Positions 17,007-24,845 of a DNA stretch of 64,000 bases are shown piece by piece. How positions within the stretch are numbered: the first letter of the stretch is position 1; every line of letters begins with the position of its first letter. The notes under the pieces are model-generated. The model ran no database searches. It saw only the letters and a list, made by a program, of their open reading frames with translations, and was not told where the DNA came from. Position numbers and translations under genes: made by a program. The DNA comes from Tunturiibacter empetritectus (lineage in GTDB: Bacteria; Acidobacteriota; Terriglobia; Terriglobales; Acidobacteriaceae), in the NCBI RefSeq assembly GCF_014201375.1, contig NZ_JACHDZ010000001.1, forward strand, positions 1,033,206 through 1,097,205, given 5' to 3'.

Positions 17007-17501
17007 GGATGGGTACTTTCGCGTCGCGACGCTGCCGTCTTCTGGATTTGGATGCAAGCGGCTTCTCTTTGTGTCCTTATCGGCGGTTGGAGCGGCTGGA
17101 TGAGCCGCTGCGTGGCGTAGCTTTGCCGGAAAAAATCCTGATACGGGCCATGGACTGGTTTTCTCGTCTTTGTGGGTGTTTTTTGAGGGGGGTTTTGGAA
17201 AAAGAGGGTGTTTGGTTGTGGTGAGTTGATGGTGTGGTTGTGGTGGGATGTGTGGTGGATCGTGGTGTTTGGGGTGCGCTTTTAATAGCGCGAAAAATAC
17301 GCCACGGTTTTGGGACTTATTTTGCGTGTTTGGGATTTTTGAGTGGATTTTGACAGATGGAGACGGGAGATGTAGTTTTGGCGCCATCGAGGCTGATTTC
17401 TTTCTCCTGCTTTTTCCCGCGCTCTGCTTGCGATGCGCTTGAGTGCTGGGATCAATTCGAACTGACAACCCGTTGTGGCAGGAGCCAATTCGGAGGGACT
17501 T
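17007..17501. other. Intergenic region with a nearly C-free GT-rich tract
   Basis: 495 bases between the divergent HD-GYP and DinB genes. From 17169 to 17276 the plus strand has a single C in 108 bases, with many G runs (GGGG and longer) and T runs. The HD-GYP leader on the minus strand would be C/A-rich. The rest is unremarkable; a GGAGGGACTT site precedes the DinB start. Confidence 0.7.
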
Positions 17502-18026
17502 ATGAAGACGTTGTTACTTTTGCTGGTGATGTGCACCAGTTCCGTGCATGCCCAGATGGAGGGACTTTGGGAGGGGTTTGACGGAGAGTGGGCTCATGTT
17601 TCGCGGCAGCTGATTGCGCTGGCTGAGGCTACGCCGGCGGACAAGTTTGCATGGCGTCCTGCGGCCGGGGTGAGGTCGACGAGCGAGGTCTACATGCATA
17701 TCGCTCTGGCTAACTTTTACCTGTTGAGCGTGACTGGTCCACCGATGCCGTCAGACATCAAGTCCGACGAGATGGAGAAGACTGTGACCTCGAAGGCGGA
17801 TGTGATTGCTTTTCTGAAGCGGTCGCTGGAGGCGGTGAAGGCGGCGCGTGCTCAGTTGAAGCCGGGGGATCTTCAACGGAAGGTCACGATCATGAAGAAA
17901 GAGGCGACTGTGGACGGGATGTATCTGCGCATTCTGGTTCACGATAATGAGCATATGGGGCAACTGATCGCTTATGCGCGGATGTCGGGCGTGGTGCCTC
18001 CTTGGTCGGAGCCTGCTCCTAAGTGA
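17502..18026 (+). CDS. Secreted DinB-like protein
   Basis: 174 residues from ATG at 17502, chosen for GGAGG 7 bases upstream and the signal peptide 'MKTLLLLLVMCTSSVHAQ'; an ATG at 17475 lacks both. It has the DinB/YfiT four-helix fold signature: 'FAWRPAAGVRSTSEVYMHIA' with the first metal-ligand His, and 'LVHDNEHMGQLIAYARM' with the others. DinB-fold proteins bind a divalent metal; some are thiol-dependent transferases. A secreted version is common in acidobacteria, with unknown role. It is convergent with a second DinB-like gene. Confidence 0.85.
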   Translation: MKTLLLLLVMCTSSVHAQMEGLWEGFDGEWAHVSRQLIALAEATPADKFAWRPAAGVRSTSEVYMHIALANFYLLSVTGPPMPSDIKSDEMEKTVTSKADVIAFLKRSLEAVKAARAQLKPGDLQRKVTIMKKEATVDGMYLRILVHDNEHMGQLIAYARMSGVVPPWSEPAPK

Positions 18027-18071
18027 GAGTTGTACGAGTTCGTTGTCGCGGCTGGTCGGAATGTTCGTCGG

Positions 18072-18608
18072 TTAGGTCTGAGCGTTACTTGCGCGGGCGA
18101 GCCTCGTGAGCTGATAGCGATGGTGCCTGATGTGGGAGGACAAGAATCTGAGAGCGTTGAGAGGCGTCATCCATCCGCCGATGGGATGGTGAAAGAGACC
18201 GCGGGTCAGTTGCATCTCTGAGAGAGAGTTCAGGATGGGGAGCATGGCGAGTCGAAGTGCGCTCCACTGCGGCACGAGGGATTCGAGGCTTGCCGGGCGG
18301 TCAGGAAGAACCATCGTCGCGGATTCCGGCACCTTGATGCGGGTGGGAAGGCTCATGACACAGATCACGGCGGCGGTGCTGGTTCGCTCCTTCCATTGGA
18401 TGGCGCGGCCGTTGGGGAGATTGGCTTGAATATCTTCGATCGTCGCCCTCTCGACCTTGAGGATGTGATCGAGGACCTGGAAGGCGCACCAGGAGGTGGG
18501 CGTGGGTTGAAAGGTGATTTGCGCGGGCTGCCAGGGTGAGAGCGAGGCGAGCAGACTGGTCTTCTGCCGCTCCAACTGCTGGAAGGATCTGAGCAAGCTC
18601 GGTTGCAT
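18072..18608 (-). CDS. DinB superfamily protein (cytoplasmic)
   Basis: 178 residues, no signal peptide. Helix 1 is 'MQPSLLRSFQQLERQKTSLL'. 'SWCAFQVLDHILKVERATIE' carries the first metal-ligand His (near residue 48) and 'FLSSHIRHHRYQLTRL' near 155-170 supplies the other His residues. The layout matches the DinB_2 subgroup. The function is unknown. It converges on the secreted DinB gene with a 45-base gap, but the two are only distantly similar, so recent duplication is unlikely. Confidence 0.78.
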   Translation of the reverse strand: MQPSLLRSFQQLERQKTSLLASLSPWQPAQITFQPTPTSWCAFQVLDHILKVERATIEDIQANLPNGRAIQWKERTSTAAVICVMSLPTRIKVPESATMVLPDRPASLESLVPQWSALRLAMLPILNSLSEMQLTRGLFHHPIGGWMTPLNALRFLSSHIRHHRYQLTRLARASNAQT

Positions 18609-18744
18609 GAGATCTCTCTTGGCGATGCAGTCTAAAGATGATTCAGCCTAGAGATGATTCAGCAAGGTCTCACGATGCCGGCATTTTGCGGGTTGGTTTG
18701 ATCCTGTGAATGAATTATGGCGCAGATAGGACTAGATGAAGTGT

Positions 18745-20175
18745 TCAGGCTTTCCTTTCTTCCGTATTTTTGGCGGCGGCTTTGCGGGCGGCTACCCAGC
18801 CGGGTTTGGTGGTCTGGCGGGAGCGGCCGAGGGCTAGTGCGCCTTCGGGGACCTCTTCGGTGATGCAGCTGCCGGCGGCTATGTAAGAGCCTGCGCCGAT
18901 GGTGACGGGGGCGACGAGGGTGGAGTCGGAGCCGATGAAGGCGCCGTCGCCGATGATCGTGGGGTGCTTGTTGACGCCGTCGTAGTTGCAGGTGATGGCT
19001 CCGGCGCCGATGTTGACGCCGTCGCCGATGACGGCGTCGCCGAGGTAGCTGAGGTGGTTGGCCTTGGAGCCTTTGCCGATGATGGTCTTTTTGGTTTCGA
19101 CGAAGTTGCCGATGTGGGCGGCTTCGCCGATGCGGCTCTCGGGACGAAGGCGGGCGTAGGGGCCGAGGATGGCTTTGTCGGCGATCTCGGAGTTGTCGAA
19201 GATGCAGCCCTGGTGGACCATGACGTTATCGCCGATGGTGGTGTTGGTGATGACGGAGTAGGAGCGGATGCGGGAGTCGCCGCCGATGTGCGTGTTGCCG
19301 AGGAGCTGGACGTAGGGCTCGATGACGGTGTCGGGGCCGATGGTGACGGTGGAGTCGATGACGCAGGTCTCGGGGCGGAAGATGGTGACGCCCTGGGCCA
19401 TCAAGCGCTTCGCGCTTGCGAGTCGCATGGCGGCGTCGAGGTGCATCATCTCGGCGATGGTATTGGCGCCGAGGACCTCGTCTACGCTGTCGGCTTTGAT
19501 GGCTACGACGCGCTTGCCTTCGGCGACGAGCATGGCGGCGATGTCGGTGAGGTAGAACTCGCCGTGGGCGTTGTTGGTGGTGAGGGCGTCGAGGCGGGCG
19601 AAGAGGGCTGCGGTGTCGAAGCAGTAGATGCCGGAGTTGATTTCTGGTGCGCTGAGCTGGTTAGGGCGGAGAGATTTCTGTTCGACGATGGCGGTGACTT
19701 CGGGTTTGTCTGCTGTTGCGCGAATGACTCGGCCGTAGCCGGTGGGGTCGGTTGGAACGGCGGTGAGGATGGTCATGGCGGCGTGCTCGCGGAGGTGGGT
19801 GTCGCGGAGGGCGGCGATGGTCTCGGGGCGGATGAGGGGGACGTCGCCGGAGAGGACTAGAAGATGCTTGGGGATTGGCCTGCCGGAGAGCATGAAGTCG
19901 GCTTTGAGCATCTGGAGGGCGTGGCCGGTGCCGCGCTGCTCGGGCTGGAGGACGAACTGGACTCCGGTGGGGGCAACGGCGGTGCGCACGCGGTCGGCTT
20001 CGTGGCCGATGATGCAAAAGATGTGGTCGGCTCGCACGAGGGTTTCGGCGGCGGCTATGACGTGGAGGAGGAGGGCGCGGCCGCCGATCTCGTGGAGGAC
20101 TTTGGGGTGCTTGCTCTTGAGGCGGGTGCCTTTTCCGGCAGCCATGATGGCGATGGCGAATTCGTTTGCGTCCAT
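18745..20175 (-). CDS. glmU: Bifunctional N-acetylglucosamine-1-phosphate uridyltransferase / glucosamine-1-phosphate acetyltransferase
   Basis: 476 residues, the normal GlmU length. The nucleotidyltransferase domain (1-235) opens with 'AIMAAGKGTRLKSKHPKVL', and 'LVLSGDVPLI' follows near 105. The left-handed beta-helix domain (about 260-455) shows hexapeptide repeats and 'EAAHIGNFVETKKTIIGKGS', then 'YLGDAVIGDGVNIGAGAITC', the acetyl-CoA and active-site region. It makes UDP-GlcNAc for peptidoglycan and surface glycans in the cytoplasm. It lies 5 bases downstream of qorR on the same strand, so the two may share a transcript. Confidence 0.97.
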   Translation of the reverse strand: MDANEFAIAIMAAGKGTRLKSKHPKVLHEIGGRALLLHVIAAAETLVRADHIFCIIGHEADRVRTAVAPTGVQFVLQPEQRGTGHALQMLKADFMLSGRPIPKHLLVLSGDVPLIRPETIAALRDTHLREHAAMTILTAVPTDPTGYGRVIRATADKPEVTAIVEQKSLRPNQLSAPEINSGIYCFDTAALFARLDALTTNNAHGEFYLTDIAAMLVAEGKRVVAIKADSVDEVLGANTIAEMMHLDAAMRLASAKRLMAQGVTIFRPETCVIDSTVTIGPDTVIEPYVQLLGNTHIGGDSRIRSYSVITNTTIGDNVMVHQGCIFDNSEIADKAILGPYARLRPESRIGEAAHIGNFVETKKTIIGKGSKANHLSYLGDAVIGDGVNIGAGAITCNYDGVNKHPTIIGDGAFIGSDSTLVAPVTIGAGSYIAAGSCITEEVPEGALALGRSRQTTKPGWVAARKAAAKNTEERKA

Positions 20176-20180
20176 AGAGG

Positions 20181-20627
20181 CTATCGTCTCATGGGCGAGG
20201 TGGAGGGAGAAACTGGGACGGGTGCGGTTTCGAGGGAGGAGTGCTTCGTGCGGTGGCGCATGACTTCGGAGACGTTGTCTTCGACCCAGTTGGTGAGGGT
20301 TTTGATGTGTTCGGCGACTTCGCTGCCGAGGCTGGTGAGGCTGTACTCGACTTTGGGCGGGATGGTGGGGTAGACGGTGCGGAGGACGAGGCCGTCGGCT
20401 TCGAGAGCTTTGAGCGATTGGGCGAGCATCTTTTCGCTGACGCCGCCGATGCCTCGGACCAGTTCGCTGAAGCGCTGGGTTCCGTCGAGAAGAGTGAGGA
20501 GGACGAGCGATCCCCAGCGGGAGGTGATGTGGTCGAGCACGACGCGGGAGGGGCAGTGGGGGTCGTAGAGGTTTCCTTTGCGTCTGCGTTGTTGTCTGCT
20601 TGCGAGGACCTTTGCTGGAGTGGTCAT
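20181..20627 (-). CDS. qorR: HxlR-family redox regulator, QorR/YtfH-like
   Basis: 148 residues. 'DPHCPSRVVLDHITSRWGSL' and 'GGVSEKMLAQSLKALEADGL' align closely with E. coli YtfH (QorR). The single Cys in 'HCPSR' (residue 25) corresponds to the redox-sensing Cys of QorR proteins, which release DNA when oxidised by quinones or diamide. The gene is divergent from a qorB homologue, as in E. coli ytfH/ytfG, with overlapping palindromes in between. A C-terminal 25-residue Ser/Pro tail is extra. Confidence 0.88.
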   Translation of the reverse strand: MTTPAKVLASRQQRRRKGNLYDPHCPSRVVLDHITSRWGSLVLLTLLDGTQRFSELVRGIGGVSEKMLAQSLKALEADGLVLRTVYPTIPPKVEYSLTSLGSEVAEHIKTLTNWVEDNVSEVMRHRTKHSSLETAPVPVSPSTSPMRR

Positions 20628-20637
20628 GTTAGTAGCT

Positions 20638-20662
20638 TACCTCGAGGTACGTACTTACGTAA
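20638..20662. promoter_or_regulatory. Operator cluster in the qorR-qorB divergent promoter
   Basis: Three abutting or overlapping perfect palindromes: TACCTCGAGGTA (20638-20649), GTACGTAC (20647-20654) and TTACGTAA (20655-20662), 11 bases upstream of qorR. HxlR dimers bind such short dyads, so this is the likely QorR operator controlling both genes. Confidence 0.55.
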
Positions 20663-20750
20663 AGTTAGCTTATAGTCTAGCTTGATGTACGGGTTGAAGT
20701 TTGTCAGTTGCCCGAGAGAAGAGCAAAAGAGAACAACAAGGAGAAGGACC

Positions 20751-21605
20751 ATGATTGTAGTTACGGGAGCATCGGGAAAGTTGGGGCATCACGTTATTAA
20801 CGGTTTGTTGAAGAAGGTTCCCGCGGGGCAGATCGTTGCGGCTGTGCGGAGTCCGGAGAAGGCTGCGGATGTGGCGGCTTTGGGGGTGCAGGTGCGGCAG
20901 GCGGACTATGCGAAGCTGGAGACTCTTGCATCGGCTTTCGCTGGAGCGGAGAAGGTTTTGTTGATCTCTTCGAACGAACTGGGACAGCGTGAGGCACAAC
21001 ACCGGGCAGTGATTGATGCGGCGGTTGCGGCGAAGGTGAAGATGTTTGGTTATACGAGTCTCCTGCGCGCGGATACGTCGAAGCTTTTGCTCGCGCCGGA
21101 ACATGTGGCGACGGAAGAGATGGTGAGAGCGTCTGGTCTGCCGTTTGTGATCTTGCGCAACGGTTGGTATCTGGAGAATCATACTGAGGCGCTTGGTCCT
21201 GCGCTGGAGCATGGAGCGATTCTGGGGGCTGCTAACGATGGACGTTTTGCAGCGGCTACGCGCGAGGATTATGCGCTGGCTGCGGTTGCGGTGCTTACGG
21301 GTGCAGGCCATGAGAAGAAGGTCTATGAGCTTGCGGGGGACGAGTCGTATACGTTGACTGATCTTGCTGAACAGGTTTCTCGTGCGGCGAAGACTACTGT
21401 GGTCTATCGAAACCTTACGCCGAAGGAGTATGAAAACGCTCTGGTGAGCTTTGGATTGCCTGCGCCGGTTGCGGGTATTCTTGCGGACGCAGACGCGGGA
21501 GCGGCAAAGGGGGAGCTGGATAGCGAGGTGAGTGATCTTCATACGCTGCTGGGTCGTGCGACGACTCCGCTTGCGGATGCGGTGAGAGTTGCTGTGGGAC
21601 GGTAA
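20751..21605 (+). CDS. qorB: NAD(P)H:quinone oxidoreductase / NmrA-like SDR (QorB-like)
   Basis: 284 residues from ATG at 20751 behind AAGGAGAAGG; an in-frame ATG at 20682 lies in the operator region. The Rossmann motif is 'MIVVTGASGKLGHHVINGLL'. Further matches to E. coli QorB (286 residues) are 'AEKVLLISSNELGQREAQHR', 'GYTSLLRADTS', 'LRNGWYLENHTEAL' and 'KVYELAGDESYTLTDLA'. It reduces quinones with NADPH in the cytoplasm, as quinone detoxification. Its divergent QorR-like neighbour supports the assignment. Confidence 0.9.
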   Translation: MIVVTGASGKLGHHVINGLLKKVPAGQIVAAVRSPEKAADVAALGVQVRQADYAKLETLASAFAGAEKVLLISSNELGQREAQHRAVIDAAVAAKVKMFGYTSLLRADTSKLLLAPEHVATEEMVRASGLPFVILRNGWYLENHTEALGPALEHGAILGAANDGRFAAATREDYALAAVAVLTGAGHEKKVYELAGDESYTLTDLAEQVSRAAKTTVVYRNLTPKEYENALVSFGLPAPVAGILADADAGAAKGELDSEVSDLHTLLGRATTPLADAVRVAVGR

Positions 21606-21946
21606 GGTTGAGCGCTGGAGGGAATTCTGTGGTTTGGAGGAGCCAACCGCAGATTCCCTTCGGGAAGAGCAACTAGAAAGACGAGAGTAACTGCAGATGC
21701 AACGGCAAATGCAAATGCGGGGGTCTCTCCACTGCGCCACTCACGATGAGACTGTGAGTGGCTTCGGTCGAGATGACGATTCTTTTTCGGGTGGTGGAAG
21801 AGAACAAGCAACGGCAACGGCAAATGCGACAGAAACAACACAACCGCAGATTCCCTTCGAGATGACGAGTCTTTGGGTAGCTACGATCGAGTGGAGTTAG
21901 TGGACGACTGGATGACGAGTCTTGGGTAGCTAGAACCTTGTGGGAG
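21606..21946. other. Repeat-mosaic intergenic region, 341 bases
   Basis: It contains a phrase CAACCGCAGATTCCCTTCG twice (near 21646 with one leading-base change, and 21840), two short 'ACGGCAAATGC' units, the dyad-bearing repeat at 21721-21780 and a 50-base tandem duplication at 21861-21960. No gene is seen. Confidence 0.75.
21721..21780. repeat. Dispersed short palindromic repeat
   Basis: TCTCTCCACTGCG (21724-21736), shared with the 15241 hairpin, runs into the dyad GCCACTCAC (21736-21744), 9-base loop, GTGAGTGGC (21754-21762). CTTCGGTCGAGATGACG follows. It resembles small palindromic repeats seen between genes of soil acidobacteria (recollection, not searched). Confidence 0.65.
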
Positions 21947-21960
21947 TTAGTGGACGACTG
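21861..21960. repeat. 50-bp tandem duplication at the 3' end of the glutaminase-like gene
   Basis: Units 21861-21910 and 21911-21960 both start GATGACGAGTCTT and end GTTAGTGGACGACTG, with divergence and small indels in the middle. The second unit contains the last codons and stop of the minus-strand gene ending at 21947, so the duplication copied that coding tail into the downstream gap. Confidence 0.8.
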
Positions 21961-24031
21961 GTAGTTGGGTTACCTCGGGTGAGGTGGATTTAGCGCGCCA
22001 CTTGGTGGTGAGCGCTTTGTCGGAGAGGGCTTTGATGAAGACGCCGCCGACGACGCTGCGGGCCTGGAAGCCGACTTGTTTGCCGGTTTTGGTGTCGTAC
22101 CAGTCGGTGAGGGGGACGCGGGTGGGGGTTTCGTTCGTCCAGCGATAGATGGGGTCGACGATGGCGTTGAATTGCTCTGGGTTCGAGGCGAGGGTTGCGG
22201 TCCAGATGGACCAGTCGAGCTTGGTGTAGTCGGCGCGGCTGTCGAGGGGGAGGCCGTAGAGGTTGAGCTTGGTGAGGTAGAAGGCTACCTCGCTGTCGCG
22301 GACGCTGTTGGGGAAGAGGTTGTAGTCGAGGAGCTTGTCCCAGACGAGGTTGTACTTCTGGCTCCAGGTGTTGGGGCTGTTGAAGGCTAGCTTGTAGTGG
22401 TCGCCTTCCTTGGCCATGGTGATCCACTTTGCGGCCATCTCTTTTGCGGTGGATTGGTACTGCTTTGCGACGGCTTCCAGCTTGAGGAGATGGGCTAGGT
22501 CGGCGTAGGCGGCGAGGGCGTCGATGGCTTTGAGGGAGAGGTTGGCGTTGTGGGCGACGTGGCCGGCGAAGTCGTCGGTGGTGAGCTGGGTTTCGGGGTC
22601 GAGACCGTGGACGTTGAGATACTCGGCCCATTTGGTGAGCTGGGGCCAGTAGCGTTGGGCTAGTTGTGGGGTGCCTTCGGCGCGGGCGACGGCGTCGACG
22701 AGGATGAGCATGTTGCCGGTCTCTTCGACGGGCATCTGGTCTTCTTCGGTTTTTTCGCCGCCGCCGTAGACCTGTCCGTTGGCGAGGGGGTATTGGCCGA
22801 GATCGTGGGGGGAGAAGGGGAACTTCCAGCGGGCGAGAGAAGAGTATTCGAGGACGGGAAGAAGCTGGGCTTCGAGGAGCTTGGGGTTGAAGAAGAGGAA
22901 GAAGGGGGCTGAGGGGTAGAGGACGTCGACGGTGGCGATGCAGCCGTTGGAGAAGTTTTCTTTGGCGAAGAGCATGGGGTCGCCGTTTGCGTCGGCTGCG
23001 AGTTTGTGGGCGGCGATGGCTTGTCGGTAGGAGAGGATGGCGATGTAGGCGTAGTGTTCGCCGCCTACTTTCATGAGGTCGGCGGTGAGTTCTTTGTCGA
23101 AAGCTTCGCCGCGGGCTTCGAGGGTGGGGTATTGCTGTTCGGCGAGGTCGAGCATCTGCTCTACGGGCATGTTGTTGCGCTGCCAGTAGGAGCGGAGGTT
23201 TCGCTGGAGGTACTGGATGGCGTAGTCGTCGGTGTAGGAGAGGAGGATGTGGCGGGTGACGGGTTGAGTGGTGACGGAGCCGAAGTCGATGGTGGTTGCG
23301 AGGGCAGAGGCGGAGTGCTCGGCGCGCTCGGGCATGTCCATGGTGTCGGTGATGGGGAGCTGGCCGGTCGAGGCGAAGGCGGTGGCTGCGTGGGGCGCTA
23401 GGTAGGTTTTGTAGCTGGTGTCTTTGGGAACGGCTAGATGGAAGTAGCCCCAGTCGATGCGGAGATCGTCGCCGGAGCGGTTGAGGATCTTTTGATCCTG
23501 CGAGCCGGTGGAGAGGACGTTAAGGGTGGCGGTTTGATTGCGGAAGGAGTTGACCTGCTGGCTGCGATCGTTGACGGCGATGACTGGGTCTACGTCGAGG
23601 AGAACAGAGAGCTGATGCGGTGTGGCGTCGGTTGATTCGGCGGTCCAGGTGAGGTAGGTCACGGGGCGCGAGAGGACGTCGAGGTCGTTGAGGAGGGCGG
23701 GGGTGAAGAAGACGAGGCGGAGGGTGATGCCGCTTTGGTGGAACTCGTAGGTGGTGTGGGTGGGCGTGATGGTGTGCGCTGTCTGCTGCATCGCGGGGAC
23801 GGTGTCGGGGTTGTGGCCGAGGAAGCGGAAGGGCTTGCCGTCGATGCGGACGAGGCCGGTGATGGGCTGCGGGGCGCCGGTCCAGTGGGTGGTGTCGGCG
23901 TCGGTGAGGTTGTCGGTGGTGGACCAGAGGCTGAAGTAGGGATCGTGTGTGATGAGCGGAGTGGCGGGGGGACGCTGCTGGGATGCGAGGGGGAGAGTGA
24001 GCAGGAGTGAGGCAGCACTTAGCAGGAACAC
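21947..24031 (-). CDS. Secreted glutaminase-like protein (DUF4965/DUF5127/DUF1793)
   Basis: 694 residues from GTG at 24031. The N-terminus is a signal peptide 'FLLSAASLLLTLPLASQQ'. 'TPLITHDPYFSLWSTTDNLT' at 24-43 and 'FRFLGHNP' are hallmarks of the DUF5127 N-domain. The later '(alpha/alpha)6'-like part with 'FKENFSNGCIATVDVLYPS'-type sequence and 'SLARWKFPFSPHDLGQYPLA' matches the DUF4965/glutaminase A family of fungi and acidobacteria. The likely role is extracellular glutamine or amide hydrolysis, inferred. The GTG lacks a ribosome-binding site, while GGAGG sits 6 bases before an in-frame ATA at 24046 that would give the better leader 'MKNPRVFLLSAAS'. Confidence 0.85.
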   Translation of the reverse strand: MFLLSAASLLLTLPLASQQRPPATPLITHDPYFSLWSTTDNLTDADTTHWTGAPQPITGLVRIDGKPFRFLGHNPDTVPAMQQTAHTITPTHTTYEFHQSGITLRLVFFTPALLNDLDVLSRPVTYLTWTAESTDATPHQLSVLLDVDPVIAVNDRSQQVNSFRNQTATLNVLSTGSQDQKILNRSGDDLRIDWGYFHLAVPKDTSYKTYLAPHAATAFASTGQLPITDTMDMPERAEHSASALATTIDFGSVTTQPVTRHILLSYTDDYAIQYLQRNLRSYWQRNNMPVEQMLDLAEQQYPTLEARGEAFDKELTADLMKVGGEHYAYIAILSYRQAIAAHKLAADANGDPMLFAKENFSNGCIATVDVLYPSAPFFLFFNPKLLEAQLLPVLEYSSLARWKFPFSPHDLGQYPLANGQVYGGGEKTEEDQMPVEETGNMLILVDAVARAEGTPQLAQRYWPQLTKWAEYLNVHGLDPETQLTTDDFAGHVAHNANLSLKAIDALAAYADLAHLLKLEAVAKQYQSTAKEMAAKWITMAKEGDHYKLAFNSPNTWSQKYNLVWDKLLDYNLFPNSVRDSEVAFYLTKLNLYGLPLDSRADYTKLDWSIWTATLASNPEQFNAIVDPIYRWTNETPTRVPLTDWYDTKTGKQVGFQARSVVGGVFIKALSDKALTTKWRAKSTSPEVTQLPVVH

Positions 24032-24183
24032 GCGCGGGTTTTTTATGACGAACCTCCGGGGGTGATGACGCTTTTCAAGGATAGCGCCATCGTGGTCTTC
24101 GCGGGGGAGTTGTGTCGCTAAGGATCCGTTTACGAACTGCTTGCTTGGGGTAGCAAATTACCTGGTGAATCGAAAGCAGTCCG

Positions 24184-24711
24184 CTATTTGCCTGGTGGGG
24201 GACTAGTCCAGTGCTCCTGCGCAACAGCGTCCCGCCATGCCGAGCCTGGCGGCGACATCGTAAGCCAAGTCTCTGCGAGCTTGCCTGCCTCGATCCGGTA
24301 GAGTTGCATGCCAGCCTGGCTGTGCGCCTCGCCAGTCTTTGTATCTGTCCACTTAAATGCAAAGCGAAACCAGGCGCGGTCGCCTGCAAATGTGTGGTCA
24401 TACACAACTACGCGAATGTCCGGGCGATCCTCGCGAATACTGGCTATCTCCGCTGCATAGGCGTCCCGGGTTACTGTACGGTCGCCTTTTTGGTCATGTC
24501 GGAGATAGGCTTCTGCGACGCAGCTCGGTACGAGGTCGTACTGGCCCTCGTGCCAAACCCGCTCCCAGCGGTCGAAGAGGCTTATTAGTGCAGACTCGTT
24601 TGACCTTGAACTCTTTCGTGCTGATGACTCAGTTGGCGTCTGATCGCTAGCGCGACAGGCGGTATTGTTTGCTCCCAGGAGCGCAACTAAAAGAATCAGG
24701 ATTCGTTTCAT
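24184..24711 (-). CDS. Secreted NTF2/SnoaL-like domain protein
   Basis: 175 residues with a signal sequence ('MKRILILLVALLGANNTAC') and a short Ser-rich linker. The domain from about 40 has 'LFDRWERVWHEGQYDLVPSC', 'YLRHDQKGDRTVTRDAYAAE' and 'FAFKWTDTKTGEAHSQAGMQ', the cone-shaped NTF2/SnoaL ester-cyclase pattern. A Cys at the end of the leader is not in a good lipobox (Asn at -3), so a lipoprotein is doubtful. Function unknown. GC content is lower than that of its neighbours. Confidence 0.65.
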   Translation of the reverse strand: MKRILILLVALLGANNTACRASDQTPTESSARKSSRSNESALISLFDRWERVWHEGQYDLVPSCVAEAYLRHDQKGDRTVTRDAYAAEIASIREDRPDIRVVVYDHTFAGDRAWFRFAFKWTDTKTGEAHSQAGMQLYRIEAGKLAETWLTMSPPGSAWRDAVAQEHWTSPPPGK

Positions 24712-24756
24712 TGTTCACTCTTCGAGGGTGACAAGTATCGAGTTGCGCTTGGTTGT

Positions 24757-24843
24757 GTCCTGCCGGACGGGCCCACTTCGCGTGGGGCGGTCACTTCGTG
24801 ACTTGTGTACCGCTTCGCTTGGTGCTCCCGTTGGTCGCGGGAT
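24757..24843 (-). repeat. Structured intergenic repeat, copy C (half)
   Basis: It corresponds to the stop-distal half of copies A and B. Read on the minus strand it has the inner CGACCAACGGGAG, then GTCACGAAGTGAC, CCCCACGCGAAGTGGG and CCGTCCGGCAGGACA. It begins 2 bases after the stop codon of the M16 gene ending at 24846 and keeps the orientation of the other copies. Here the hairpin loop is TTCGC instead of TGCGC (plus-strand reading). Confidence 0.8.
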
Positions 24844-24845
24844 GT

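Noticed and set aside
24640..24711. Lipobox in the NTF2-like protein
   Set aside because: The residue three before the Cys is Asn, against the lipobox rule; called a plain signal peptide.
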